Of a stretch of 41,710 nucleotides of DNA, positions 8,419 to 17,484 are shown in pieces. Location of the stretch: assembly GCA_013215055.1 (NCBI GenBank), contig JABSRQ010000038.1, forward strand, positions 1-41,710. Direction: 5' to 3'. Numbering within the stretch: position 1 is the first letter of the stretch; the number at the start of each line of letters is the position of its first letter. The notes beneath the pieces are model-generated. The model was not told the DNA's origin. It saw only the letters and a program-made list of their open reading frames with translations, and did not search any database. The stretch comes from Pseudomonadales bacterium (lineage in GTDB: Bacteria; Pseudomonadota; Gammaproteobacteria; Pseudomonadales; DT-91). Made by a program: the position numbers and the translations under genes.

Positions 8419-8655
8419 TGCATATTTCCTTTATAGCGTAGGCGTAGTGAGCAGTAAATTACTGCAAGGTGTTGTGACTAAGTAATACTGTTAGGTATCA
8501 TTTTGTCAAAAGGGTGATACTTACGCATGAATAAGTATTTGATGGTCTAAGGCATTTTATTTTTAACGGGCAAGCATCAACAGCTATGTCGTGTTATTCG
8601 CTTTCATTCTGTTGGATAGCCTGTGAGTTTTTAGGCGTCGATAGTTTTTAAGCAT

Positions 8656-8688
8656 AAAAAAAGCAGCTCATAAGAGCTGCTTTTTTTT
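8656..8688 (-). terminator. Rho-independent terminator of the cold-shock gene (symmetrical)
   Basis: GCAGCTC (8663-8669) and GAGCTGC (8674-8680) pair around an ATAA loop. They are flanked by seven A on one side and eight T on the other, so the stem can extend and terminate in both directions. It lies about 65 bp past the cold-shock stop codon. Confidence 0.9.
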
Positions 8689-8753
8689 ACATCATCAAAC
8701 TATGATCTTTAGTTTATTAATAAACCCAAAAGATGATAGTTAAATAGCAATAA

Positions 8754-8960
8754 TTAGATTGCTACGATGTTCTCAGCTTGAGGACCTTTCTGGCCATCAG
8801 TTACTGTGAATTCAACTTTTTGGCCTTCAGCTAAAGTTTTGAAACCGTCGCCTGAAATTGCGCTGAAATGTGCAAATACGTCTGGACCAGACTCTTGCTC
8901 GATGAAGCCGAAGCCTTTAGATTCGTTGAACCACTTAACAGTACCGGTAGTTTTAGACAT
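8754..8960 (-). CDS. CspA-family cold-shock protein
   Basis: This 68-residue single cold-shock domain is of standard length. RNP1 reads KGFGFI and RNP2 reads VFAHF, the aromatic patches that bind single-stranded RNA or DNA. It begins TGTVKWFN, as is typical. CspA-type proteins act as RNA chaperones, melting secondary structure in the cytoplasm. AGGA lies seven bases before the ATG. The gene is monocistronic, with its own promoter about 150 bp upstream, a long untranslated leader and a strong terminator. The leader suggests post-transcriptional control as known for cspA genes, but whether this paralogue is cold-induced cannot be told from sequence. Confidence 0.97.
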   Translation of the reverse strand: MSKTTGTVKWFNESKGFGFIEQESGPDVFAHFSAISGDGFKTLAEGQKVEFTVTDGQKGPQAENIVAI

Positions 8961-9107
8961 AATATTATCCTAAATTTTAAATGTGCCTACAAGAGGCGTT
9001 GGTAGCAGAAAATAAGACTGCGACTTAGAGACTTCAGGACGATGATTTACGAATAAAACTACGAACATGGAGCAAATAAACAAGAAGCACTTTTTTAGCT
9101 ACCGATG
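8961..9107 (-). promoter_or_regulatory. Long 5' untranslated leader of the cold-shock gene
   Basis: About 140 nt separate the predicted transcription start (near 9101) from the ATG. No start codon with a convincing ribosome site lies within it. Leaders of this length in cspA relatives act as temperature-responsive RNA structures. I did not find a clear copy of the classical cold-box sequence. Confidence 0.45.
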
Positions 9108-9135
9108 AGTATAGAGAAGACAAAAAAGAATACAA
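9108..9135 (-). promoter_or_regulatory. Sigma-70-type promoter of the cold-shock gene
   Basis: Read on the minus strand, TTGTAT (-35) and TATACT (-10) are separated by 16 bp. This is the best promoter match in the region upstream of the cold-shock gene. Confidence 0.6.
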
Positions 9136-9178
9136 GCGTTTTCTATCTTCTAAGTTGAAATATTCAGGCGAAGCGCGA

Positions 9179-9721
9179 CTAAAACGCCGCCAACATTGAT
9201 GGCGTATAATCTTCAGCGTTTATTGTGAGATTATTATCTTCTATCAAAGACTGTAATTTATTGATCTCCAGCTGTAATGAATCCAGGGTAATCGTATTAT
9301 CGTCCAGGGTAAAAAGCTGGGAACTGGCCAAATGATAATAATTCAAGGTAATGACAGCATCGATATTTTTGTTGTCAAAAGCGGCGGTTTCAATTTTTCT
9401 AAGCTTGCGATAAATCTTATTTAGGCCCTGTTTAAGCTGCCATACATAAAAGACCTCGGTCATAAAATCATGCTGGCGATAGGTATAAACCACGGATAAA
9501 CACACCAGACCCGCCAATACGACGCCACTGAGATTCAATATGAAATTACTGCCTTCGCCGTCAGAGAACAGTGCAATCAAGATTTGCCCAAATAATAACG
9601 CCATTACTAGCAGGCTTGTGATCAGCGCCGCGATCACGATATTGAGGTGTTTGCGATAACGGGGTTTGTTGATGTCTTGTAACTGCATAAATAGGTCTAA
9701 TAGGCTTACGATTTTTGTCAT
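9179..9721 (-). CDS. DUF3087 family inner-membrane protein
   Basis: This 180-residue protein has two membrane helices, roughly residues 26-52 and 60-80, followed by a cytoplasmic helical domain. The opening LQDINKPRYRKHLN, the EVYYVW-like EVFYVWQLKQGLNKIYRKL stretch and the later LDDNTITLDSL block match what I recall of the DUF3087 family in gammaproteobacteria, whose function is unknown. Family members usually start close to the LQDI segment, so translation may begin at Met12 (9688) rather than the first ATG, which has no clear ribosome site. The gene diverges from the hybrid histidine kinase, with 287 bp between. Confidence 0.75.
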   Translation of the reverse strand: MTKIVSLLDLFMQLQDINKPRYRKHLNIVIAALITSLLVMALLFGQILIALFSDGEGSNFILNLSGVVLAGLVCLSVVYTYRQHDFMTEVFYVWQLKQGLNKIYRKLRKIETAAFDNKNIDAVITLNYYHLASSQLFTLDDNTITLDSLQLEINKLQSLIEDNNLTINAEDYTPSMLAAF

Positions 9722-9911
9722 GTTATAGCATCTACAAAGGAGATAACAACTACCTCGATGTGTATTTTATTATATACGTTTCACGCTATAAATATTGAAA
9801 CAACTGCAGCTGTTATGTTGTTACTGAATAGGTTGATTTTTAGCCATTTTTGCGTAGATCTCTATTCCTTAACCCGTTATGCTGATAGGCTGTTTATTGA
9901 TCTATTTTTCA

Positions 9912-9988
9912 ACGGATAACAGGGATAAGCCCTTTGGGTGCTTTCCAACAAAAATAAGTGACCGCGCGGTGACTTGATAACGGATAAC
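9912..9988. repeat. Repeated 9-mer and 10-bp palindrome upstream of the sensor kinase
   Basis: ACGGATAAC occurs at 9912-9920 and again at 9980-9988. Between them ACCGCGCGGT (9961-9970) is a perfect 10-bp palindrome. All lie within 100 bp of the kinase start at 10009, where regulatory binding sites would be expected. No regulator is assigned. Confidence 0.35.
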
Positions 9989-10008
9989 TTGAAATAGTCT
10001 CAGCCCTT

Positions 10009-12414
10009 ATGTTTATTGATACTTTGAAATGGATTTTCATCGCAGTGCTTGGCTTTGTCTCATGCCTCTGCTTTTCTGCGAATACGGTTTTACCTGTTGA
10101 TGGTGGCAGTCATATGCCTCTTGCAGGTGCGCTGGAATATGCGATTGATGCCTCTGGCTCGGTGTCGGCACAGCAGCTTTATCAACAATCTGATTTATTA
10201 TCTTTTCAACTCTTAAAAAGCAAAGGCACACCCGCCATATCAACGCCCATTTGGTTTCGTTTTCATTTAAAAAATTCCAGCGCAGATGATTTGCAGTTGG
10301 TGATTAACTTTGAAGAGTTTTTGTTTGATGAATTAAGGTTTTATCAGCGCTTAGATGGAGAGCTTATTCAGCAATCAGCGGGCTTAAATATTCCTTTTTC
10401 GCAGTGGCCCAGCGATTACCGCTTTATTGCCATGCCGTTTACTGTGGCGGCCAATTCACAGAGTACTTTCTATTTTAGTGTATTGGCATCCCATATGCCT
10501 ATGATGGCCCCCACGGTCAGTTCTTCAATGAAGTTTGCTTCCATGACGTCTCTGTCTTCTTTGTTAAATTTGATTGTGATTGGGATGGTATTAGGTATCA
10601 CACTCTTTCTGAGCATATTTATGCCACTGGCTTTGGAAAGCAGGGAGGCTTACGGCTTTGTGCTGTATATGTCCCTGGCAACGATGGTGATAATGTCGAT
10701 CTCGGGTATTTTTATTTATCCGCTTGGTGAATATCCACAGTGGCATAAATTTTCCTTAGTTGCGGTGATGTCGATTAATTGCATCACACTATCACTGCTG
10801 GTGAATGTGTTTTTTAATGTGTATAGGGATAACCCTGTTTTACATAAGGTGTATCTGGTTTTTTCCGCCGCTGTGGCTTGCACAGTGGTGTTTTATCCGT
10901 TGCTAGGTGGTTATGAGCGCTTGATCATCCCTGTTATTGTCTCTGTCTCGATGATGAATATTCTGGTCTTGTTTACCGCGGCTTTAAAATATCGCGAAAA
11001 GGCTTCTGGGGCGAGTTTGTTCTTTTGGGCGATCAGTTTTTATTTTCTAACCAGTTTCTATACGGTTTTAGGTGTCAACGATATTGTTCCTTACAACGCC
11101 CTGGTACGCCAGACAGCAGGTTTTGGCATATTGGTACAAGCAGCCATGGTTTGTTGGGCAATCGCTCAAAAAGCTCGCCAAAGAAGAAATGCTGCAGAAG
11201 CGCTTTCCAATGATATGGTTATTGCACAGGCATCTAGCCAAGAAAAAAGTAACTTCTTGGCCACCATGAGTCATGAGATTCGCACCCCTGTTAATGGCGT
11301 GTTAGGCATGGCACAAATGTTACAGCTAACTCCGCAATCTGAAGAACAGAGCCATTTTACCCAGGTTATTATTAATTCTGGCCATACATTATTGGCCGTG
11401 ATTAACGATATTCTGGACTTTTCCAAGATCGAAGCCGGTAAACTTGAACTGGATAATCAGGTATTTAATCTTCCTGAACAAATTCGTTATACGTCGGCAT
11501 TATTCGAAATAGAAGCGAGCGCAAAAAAGCTGGATTTCAATATTGATATTCACCCTGATTGCCCAGAATATTTAATCGCGGATTCAGTGCGTTTGCAGCA
11601 GGTGCTGAATAATTTGCTCAGTAATGCCTTTAAATTTACTCACTGCGGCCACGTCAATCTCTCTATTAATTGTCTGCAGTCCAATGAAGAGAGTGTGCAA
11701 TTATTATTCAGTGTTGAGGATAGCGGCATTGGCATTGCCGAAGATAAGCAGAAAGAGTTATTTCAGGCTTTTACGCAGGCAGACCGATCTACAACAAGAA
11801 ACTACGGCGGCACAGGATTGGGCTTGGCTATCAGCCAACGTCTGGCCGGCATCATGGGCGGGGTGATTACCCTCACTAGTCAGGAAGCCATAGGCAGTGT
11901 TTTTACCTTCGCGGTTCATTTTTCTATACCACCGGCTGAGCAGGTTTTATTGCCCGAATTGAATAGGGTTTCCGCTGAATATTACCCGAATAAAAAATCG
12001 CATAACAAAACAAAGTGTGTGTTAGTTGCCGAAGATAACCCCGTTAATCAACAGGTCATCAGTGCCATGCTGGGTTCTCTTGGCGTGGCGTTTGTGCTGG
12101 CCAATGACGGGTTAAAAGCGCTGGAGCTTTACCGTCAAGAACAAGGTCGTTTTGATGCGATTCTAATGGATTTAGAAATGCCGGAAAAAGATGGTTATAG
12201 TACGGCTGCTGCTATTCGCATAATAGAGGCGGAGCAAGGTCGATTAAGACTGCCTATTATTGCTTTAACTGCTCATGTGCTGGAAGAGAACATCCAGCGC
12301 TGTTATGAAGAAGGTATGGATAATGTTTTAACCAAACCGGTGCTGATGCCTGAGCTGATTCAGGCGTTACAGCAGTTCAATATATTGGAGCAGGAAGAAC
12401 AGCTTCAATGTTAA
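10009..12414 (+). CDS. 7TMR-DISM hybrid sensor histidine kinase with receiver domain
   Basis: This is an 801-residue membrane sensor. A signal peptide (first ~25 residues) is followed by a periplasmic beta-rich region resembling 7TMR-DISMED2 (about 45-170) and seven membrane helices (about 180-390). The HisKA helix has MSHEIRTP with phospho-acceptor H422. The ATPase domain has N-box LNNLLSNAFKF, G1 EDSGIGI and G2 GGTGLGLAI. The C-terminal receiver has AEDNPVN, phospho-acceptor D721 in ILMDLEMP, then LTAH and TKPV. The 7TMR-DISM families are thought to sense carbohydrate or other small ligands. There is no HPt domain or output regulator next to it, so signalling needs partners elsewhere. A globin gene follows 149 bp later on the same strand. 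Confidence 0.93.
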   Translation: MFIDTLKWIFIAVLGFVSCLCFSANTVLPVDGGSHMPLAGALEYAIDASGSVSAQQLYQQSDLLSFQLLKSKGTPAISTPIWFRFHLKNSSADDLQLVINFEEFLFDELRFYQRLDGELIQQSAGLNIPFSQWPSDYRFIAMPFTVAANSQSTFYFSVLASHMPMMAPTVSSSMKFASMTSLSSLLNLIVIGMVLGITLFLSIFMPLALESREAYGFVLYMSLATMVIMSISGIFIYPLGEYPQWHKFSLVAVMSINCITLSLLVNVFFNVYRDNPVLHKVYLVFSAAVACTVVFYPLLGGYERLIIPVIVSVSMMNILVLFTAALKYREKASGASLFFWAISFYFLTSFYTVLGVNDIVPYNALVRQTAGFGILVQAAMVCWAIAQKARQRRNAAEALSNDMVIAQASSQEKSNFLATMSHEIRTPVNGVLGMAQMLQLTPQSEEQSHFTQVIINSGHTLLAVINDILDFSKIEAGKLELDNQVFNLPEQIRYTSALFEIEASAKKLDFNIDIHPDCPEYLIADSVRLQQVLNNLLSNAFKFTHCGHVNLSINCLQSNEESVQLLFSVEDSGIGIAEDKQKELFQAFTQADRSTTRNYGGTGLGLAISQRLAGIMGGVITLTSQEAIGSVFTFAVHFSIPPAEQVLLPELNRVSAEYYPNKKSHNKTKCVLVAEDNPVNQQVISAMLGSLGVAFVLANDGLKALELYRQEQGRFDAILMDLEMPEKDGYSTAAAIRIIEAEQGRLRLPIIALTAHVLEENIQRCYEEGMDNVLTKPVLMPELIQALQQFNILEQEEQLQC

Positions 12415-12563
12415 TTTTTTTCAATATCCATTGGCATTACCTCCAATCATGTTTACATCAAAACCATCGTGCTGTGAATGTTGAATAGTTTAACTTATAT
12501 CAATAGCGCTCTATTGGCATCTGATATGCTTCACTCTTGAAAAATTAAAGGGTGTTAGGATTG

Positions 12564-12968
12564 ATGAGCAATAAAGAGAAAATGGCCGCCAGCATAGAGC
12601 GTTACCAGCAGCTTAATAATAATGATCTTTGCCCGGCCCATTTTCGTTATTTTTATAAGTGCTGTCCAGAAGCTGAAGCCTTGTTTCCCGATGACAACGG
12701 CTTAACCCACCAGCAAATGCAAAAGGAAGTCATCAATGTGATCCTTGATGCCGCGGCAGAAAAGCTTGATTTTATTGATGGTCACCTGGGCTCAGAAATG
12801 AGCAAACATGAAGCCTATGACGTTGAGCCGCAGATGTTTGAAATCATGTTAAAGAGTTTGTTTGATGTGATTAAAAAAGGCTTAGGCGAGGAATGGACCG
12901 ATGAGCTTGATCTACTCTGGAATGATGCGCTTAAAGACACCCTTAAGATAATCGAGCAATATCATTGA
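12564..12968 (+). CDS. Single-domain globin-like protein
   Basis: The 134-residue protein has a bacterial globin pattern. FYKCCPEAEALFPDD matches the B-C helix region, and GSEMSKHEAYDVEPQMFEIMLKSL matches helices F-G with a candidate proximal haem ligand at H82. GEEWTDELDLLWNDAL matches helix H. Gln residues at 50, 51 and 53 sit near the usual distal position. Single-domain globins bind O2 or NO in the cytoplasm. I chose the ATG at 12564, after AGGA, over an in-frame GTG at 12552, which has AAAGG immediately adjacent. The gene follows the hybrid kinase, which may mean functional coupling or simple proximity. Divergence from classic globins is considerable, so a haem-free globin fold is possible. 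Confidence 0.7.
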   Translation: MSNKEKMAASIERYQQLNNNDLCPAHFRYFYKCCPEAEALFPDDNGLTHQQMQKEVINVILDAAAEKLDFIDGHLGSEMSKHEAYDVEPQMFEIMLKSLFDVIKKGLGEEWTDELDLLWNDALKDTLKIIEQYH

Positions 12969-13071
12969 TTGATACATCGTATGTCATCTGTTTTATCACT
13001 CAGTAGTAGTGGACATAGGCCACATTCTTACGTTTTAATCCTGGCGATAAATATTTGATGTAAGAGCTTTT

Positions 13072-14004
13072 ATGAAAAAATACGCCATCCATAAAGATTT
13101 CTTTTTACTGTCTTTTCTGACGGTTAAAATACATCCACTTTTTATTGCCGTGATGAATTTTTTTATTCGCCTGCAATGTAAGGTGACAAGACCTAAGGCG
13201 GGCCTGAAATGGCGTAGGCAGACACTGACATCGGCCGATGGCCAGTGTTTTGATGTCACGGTTATCGAAAGCAAAACCCTGCAACAGAAGAAAAAGCCAC
13301 TGATTATATATTATCATGGTGGCGCTTTTGCATTGGCCTGTGCCGCCAATCATATACGTGCCCTGGAATATTATGTTCAGCAAACCGATAGTGTGGGCAT
13401 TATGGTGGACTATCGTTTAATGCCAAAACATGTGTTTCCAGCCGGTTTTAATGATTGTTATCAGAGCCTGGAATGGGCCATTAAACAGGCTGACACTCTG
13501 GGTATTGATACGGATAAGATTGTGTTGATGGGGGATAGTGCCGGTGGAACCCTAGCCGCAGGTGTGGCGCAAAAGGCCAGGGATGCGGGTATCAATAACA
13601 TTCTTTCTCAAGTTTTGATCTATCCTGCACTGGATTACAGCTGCAGTACTGCAACGGCCAGAGAATATAAAAACGTGCCGGTCTGGACTACCGCAGCCAA
13701 TATCAATATGTGGGATATGTATTTGCAGGCCTTGGCCGATGAACTTCCCGACTACGCCTCACCAAGTTTTGGTGCCTTACATGATCTTCCGCGTTGCTAT
13801 ATTGAAACGGCAGAATTTGATCCTTTACGTAATGAGGCTGAAAACTATGCCCTTGCTTTAGAGAAGGAGGGTGTGGAGGTGACTATGAATGCAACCACGG
13901 CAACGGTTCATGGCTTTGATGCCATTACCTACAGTGCTATCACTCAACAGGCGATGTTAGACAGAGTGGCGTATTTACGACAGTGTTTTTCATCACCGTC
14001 GTAA
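13072..14004 (+). CDS. Alpha/beta hydrolase of the hormone-sensitive-lipase family
   Basis: This is a 310-residue esterase/lipase. The oxyanion-hole motif YYHGGAF is at 80-86, the nucleophile elbow GDSAGG has S156, the acid is D250 in EFDPLRNE, and H280 in VHGF completes the triad. This pattern defines HSL-type carboxylesterases, which cleave short- to medium-chain esters. The N-terminus has a hydrophobic stretch at about 20-33 that could associate with membrane but is not a clean signal peptide. AAGAG lies seven bases before the ATG. It is convergent with the WS/DGAT gene 23 bp away. A role in neutral-lipid or ester turnover is inferred from that neighbour. Confidence 0.9.
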   Translation: MKKYAIHKDFFLLSFLTVKIHPLFIAVMNFFIRLQCKVTRPKAGLKWRRQTLTSADGQCFDVTVIESKTLQQKKKPLIIYYHGGAFALACAANHIRALEYYVQQTDSVGIMVDYRLMPKHVFPAGFNDCYQSLEWAIKQADTLGIDTDKIVLMGDSAGGTLAAGVAQKARDAGINNILSQVLIYPALDYSCSTATAREYKNVPVWTTAANINMWDMYLQALADELPDYASPSFGALHDLPRCYIETAEFDPLRNEAENYALALEKEGVEVTMNATTATVHGFDAITYSAITQQAMLDRVAYLRQCFSSPS

Positions 14005-14027
14005 AGTGTGTTCATCACAATGAGGGT

Positions 14028-15482
14028 TTACGCAGCAGTAACCAGCGCCATTAGTTCAGCAAATGATTCTTCGCAACATTGCATGTAAAAACTGCAATCA
14101 TCAATCATGGAGGGGCAGGAGACCACACCTAAGGCAAGGCTATCCTGGACGCTATAGATCGCATGCGCCAATGCAATGCCATCGGTTAATGGTGGTATGG
14201 CGATAAAGTTCTTTTGCAGAGCTCCTGCATGGAACAGATCAAAGGTAGGGCCCGGTACATTGGTAATGACGGTATTTAACACCACAGGCCCAAGACGTTC
14301 CATCAAGTTGTGCTTTTGGGCAAACTTGGTAAAAGCCTTACCTGCTTTGGGGTATAAAAAACCGCCCATTAAATTAGGGAATATGGTGCCGGTATCCAGC
14401 TCATTGGAAAATGCCTTGGCGGCTTGAGTAGATTTACTGATGGCTTTGAGTCGGGTTTCGGCATCCTCAATATCGGTATGAATGGATGTAAATAAGCCAC
14501 CCACTCTATTACCGCTTTTGGCTTCATGCTCTTCACCTTCTCTAAGGTTCTTAGGCATCATCGCACCCATGGAAATTTCAGGTAATTCGCCTTTTGATTC
14601 GAGAAATTTGCGTAGTGCACCGGCAATGATACAGACCATGACATCGTTAACGGTAGTGCCATCGTTAGTTTTTTTAATCGCTTTGATGTCACTCAGGCTG
14701 AAGGTGGTAAAGCCAAAGCTGCGTTCAACATCGGGGGTGCGATTAAAGCGGGTTAAAGGCACAGCGAGCTTGGCACCAGAATCTATTTTACCGCGAAATA
14801 ATTGCACGGCTGCATTGGTGATACCGGGCAGACGTTTGCTGACTTCAACCGTCTGTGCCCAAGCGCTGATGCTGTTACGGCCATAGGCACTGGCTAACAT
14901 CTCAAAACGCCCTGGCATAGCCAGCACTTCATTGTCGTCATCTTCGTTGTCTTCTTTGTTTACCGGTTGATGTTCGGGATTGGCTTCTCGATCAAACAGG
15001 GTAGAAAATAAATTGTTGCCCGATGCGCCATCGATGCAACAGTGATGAATCTTGGTAAGCATCGCAAAGCTGTTAGGGGCCATACCTTCCAGCTCAAGAC
15101 CCTCAATAAAATAGATTTGCCACAGTGGCTTATCCATATCTAAGGGTTTGGACATGATTTCGGAAATAAGCTGATTAAGCTGCTGTTTATTACCCGGTTT
15201 GTCCAGGGTAATCTGGAAAATATGATCTGCCAAATTAAAGTCTTGGTCTTCTATCCAATAAGGGCGTTCCAGCTCCATAGGTGCATGATGCAGCTTCTTG
15301 GTTAATATAGGTGCCTGATGCAGGCGTGTGGCTATATAAGCAACAATCTCTTCTTGTTGCATTCGAGGATGACTGGCGGTTGCTTGGTCGAAGAGGGCTA
15401 GGCCATTGATATGCATCGGTGTCTTTTCAGAATCTTGATAAACAAACCCGACGTCTTGAATATTCAGTTGTTGCAGCTTCAT
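14028..15482 (-). CDS. Wax-ester synthase / diacylglycerol acyltransferase (WS/DGAT)
   Basis: The protein has 484 residues from the ATG at 15482, which has GGA eight bases upstream. An upstream in-frame GTG at 15506 lacks this. The active-site motif HHxxxDG is present as IHHCCIDGASG (H146, H147, D151). The N-terminal CoA-dependent acyltransferase half contains PLDMDKPLWQIYFIEGL, and the C-terminal half contains VVLNTVITNVPGP, both typical of bacterial bifunctional WS/DGATs. These esterify acyl-CoA with fatty alcohols or diacylglycerol, producing storage wax or triacylglycerol at the inner membrane. The acyl-CoA synthetase upstream on the same strand (stop 246 bp before this start) is a natural supplier of substrate. 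Confidence 0.95.
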   Translation of the reverse strand: MKLQQLNIQDVGFVYQDSEKTPMHINGLALFDQATASHPRMQQEEIVAYIATRLHQAPILTKKLHHAPMELERPYWIEDQDFNLADHIFQITLDKPGNKQQLNQLISEIMSKPLDMDKPLWQIYFIEGLELEGMAPNSFAMLTKIHHCCIDGASGNNLFSTLFDREANPEHQPVNKEDNEDDDNEVLAMPGRFEMLASAYGRNSISAWAQTVEVSKRLPGITNAAVQLFRGKIDSGAKLAVPLTRFNRTPDVERSFGFTTFSLSDIKAIKKTNDGTTVNDVMVCIIAGALRKFLESKGELPEISMGAMMPKNLREGEEHEAKSGNRVGGLFTSIHTDIEDAETRLKAISKSTQAAKAFSNELDTGTIFPNLMGGFLYPKAGKAFTKFAQKHNLMERLGPVVLNTVITNVPGPTFDLFHAGALQKNFIAIPPLTDGIALAHAIYSVQDSLALGVVSCPSMIDDCSFYMQCCEESFAELMALVTAA

Positions 15483-15670
15483 AAAAGTTCCATTCTTAAT
15501 GCTCACTCTACTTATTTTTATCTAGGCAGAAATCGAACTTAACATACTAACAAAAAGTAGAGCTAGTTAAAGGAGGAATAAGCGTTAGTGACAGCTAATT
15601 TTTTTGAACGCACTTTATTCAGGCGAGCCTTGCTGCGCAGAAAAGTACGTAATCTATATCTGTTAAAGCA

Positions 15671-15697
15671 TGCAGGCCTAGCTGAGTCATGCCTGCA
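15671..15697 (-). repeat. Stem-loop after the acyl-CoA synthetase gene
   Basis: TGCAGGC and GCCTGCA pair perfectly around a 13-nt loop, 30-57 bp past the synthetase stop. No T-run follows on the minus strand, so it is at best a weak or factor-dependent terminator, or an mRNA-stabilising hairpin. Confidence 0.4.
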
Positions 15698-15727
15698 GCG
15701 TTAGAATCAATACAATACTGAGGCAGT

Positions 15728-17332
15728 TTATGCAGCTTCGATGATAGCTTTCACTTTTTGATAATCGGGTTTTCCTGCAGGTGTCCTGGGCACTTCATCA
15801 ACCAAAATCAGTGTTCTAGGCAATTTATAACGGGCAATCAGCTTGGCACAATACTTGGATAACTGCTCCAGGGTGGGCTCTTTACCTGCGCGGGGTTGAA
15901 CAACGGCGGCTACCTTTTGGGTGAATTTTTCACAGGCTACACCTGCCACCGCTACATCAAATACATCAGGGTGTGATTTTAATGCCGATTCCACTTCCTC
16001 GGGGAAGATCTTTTCACCACCTGAATTGATACAGCCAGACCCGCGACCTAATAACCGTGCTGTTCCATTAGTTTCTAAGATTGCCCAGTCACCCGGAATA
16101 GCCCAGCGTGTGCCGTTGGCGTCGGTTTTAAAGGTGGATGCGGTTTTGGCTGCATCTTTATAATAACCCTGCGGCATATGCCCCGACCTGGCCAAGATGC
16201 CTGCCTCGTTACTACCGGCTTCAACTTCTTCCAGGGTTTCGGGATGTAATACTTTGGTATGTTCTCCCAAGGTGAAACAGGGGCTGTCGGTGTCTTCACT
16301 TTCGCTGATTACCGAACCCAGGTGGCCGGTTTCCGAGGTACCAAAACCATCCACTAAAAAGGTATTGGGTAATAGGGTTTGTAACTGTGCCTTGATGGAT
16401 TTGGACAATATGGCACCACCTGAACTGAGCACAAATAAATGGGATAGATCATATTTACCAGGGTTAGCCTGCAGGCAGTCGGCGATAGGCCTGGCCATGG
16501 CATCACCCACAACGGTGATCAACATGCCTTTTTCATCTTGCAGTAGTTGGCAGATCTTTTCACCTGAATATTTTTTTTCACAGTACAAAACATAGGTGCC
16601 TCCAGAGATCAACGTCATCAGGGCGGTCCAGGCGCCCGCACCATGCATCATGGGGGCAGGGGCTACCGTAGTCATAGCCCTGTTACTTTGTAATTTTTCT
16701 TTTAACTGTTGCTCTGTTGTTAAAGGCTCTCCGCCCGGGTTGCCGCCTTGTAAGGCGCCAAAGTAAATGTCTTCATGGTGCCAAACTGCCCCTTTGGGCA
16801 TACCCGTGGTGCCACCGGTGTAGAGCATATAAATATCATCACCAAAGCGTTCGTCGAAGTTGCGTTGTGCAGAGCTGCTTTTTTGTATGTCTTGATAAGA
16901 TATTGCTTGTAGCAGGTTTTCAGCATCACGGCTTTCATCGTCGATAACGATGTAGTGCTTTAATTGAGTCAGGCGTTCATCGATTGCCGCAATAACCGGG
17001 GTGAATTGACGTTCATAAACCAGCGCAACCAGGTCGGCATTGTCGTAGATATAGAATAATTCATCTTCCACATAGCGGAAATTGATGTTGATAGGCACGG
17101 CTCTGACTTTAAAGGCCGCCAGCATGGTCTCAACCCATTCCGAACGATTGAAGGCATGAATGCCGATTTTATCCCCGGGTTTGATGCCAATCGATAGGAA
17201 GTAGTTAGCCAGCTTATTGGCGCGGTTATCCAGTTCCGCAAAGCTCAGTCTTTGTTCTCCAGCAATCAGGGCTAGATTGTTAGGGATGGTGTCGGCGGCT
17301 AATTCAAAAAGATCTGCCAAGTTAAAGCTCAT
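15728..17332 (-). CDS. Fatty acyl-CoA synthetase (AMP-forming, FadD-like)
   Basis: This is a 534-residue ANL-superfamily adenylating enzyme. The phosphate-binding loop YTGGTTGMPKG is at 171-181. GFGTSETG is the A5-type motif, ARLLGRGSGCINSGGEKIFPEEVE holds the hinge and A8 region, and the C-terminal PRTPAGKPDYQ contains the catalytic Lys. It activates a carboxylic acid to the acyl-adenylate, then the CoA thioester. The replacement of the usual D in the A7 region by GRGSGCINSGG is typical of one FadD subgroup and not obviously inactivating. It diverges from the PlsC-like acyltransferase across a palindromic site. Chain length and whether the acid is a fatty or sterol-type acid cannot be read from sequence. 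Confidence 0.94.
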   Translation of the reverse strand: MSFNLADLFELAADTIPNNLALIAGEQRLSFAELDNRANKLANYFLSIGIKPGDKIGIHAFNRSEWVETMLAAFKVRAVPININFRYVEDELFYIYDNADLVALVYERQFTPVIAAIDERLTQLKHYIVIDDESRDAENLLQAISYQDIQKSSSAQRNFDERFGDDIYMLYTGGTTGMPKGAVWHHEDIYFGALQGGNPGGEPLTTEQQLKEKLQSNRAMTTVAPAPMMHGAGAWTALMTLISGGTYVLYCEKKYSGEKICQLLQDEKGMLITVVGDAMARPIADCLQANPGKYDLSHLFVLSSGGAILSKSIKAQLQTLLPNTFLVDGFGTSETGHLGSVISESEDTDSPCFTLGEHTKVLHPETLEEVEAGSNEAGILARSGHMPQGYYKDAAKTASTFKTDANGTRWAIPGDWAILETNGTARLLGRGSGCINSGGEKIFPEEVESALKSHPDVFDVAVAGVACEKFTQKVAAVVQPRAGKEPTLEQLSKYCAKLIARYKLPRTLILVDEVPRTPAGKPDYQKVKAIIEAA

Positions 17333-17393
17333 GCTAATTCCTTAAAGACTGATGACATCCCAGTTTTTTATTATCAAGAGGCGATTGTGGTAT

Positions 17394-17409
17394 CACCTAT
17401 GCATAGGTG
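17394..17409. promoter_or_regulatory. Perfect 16-bp palindrome in divergent promoter region
   Basis: CACCTATGCATAGGTG reads identically on both strands. It is centred between the divergent acyl-CoA synthetase (start 17332) and acyltransferase (start 17485). A dimeric regulator could control both genes from here. No regulator gene is adjacent, so the binding protein is unknown. Confidence 0.55.
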
Positions 17410-17484
17410 TTAATAAAGCGCTGCAGCAGATTGTACCTAAGATGGTGCTGTATTAATATTGCGCTATTTCTCTAGGGAATAGAT

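Noticed and set aside
15671..15697. Intrinsic terminator for the acyl-CoA synthetase gene
   Set aside because: The stem is good but no T-run follows on the minus strand, so it is listed only as a stem-loop.
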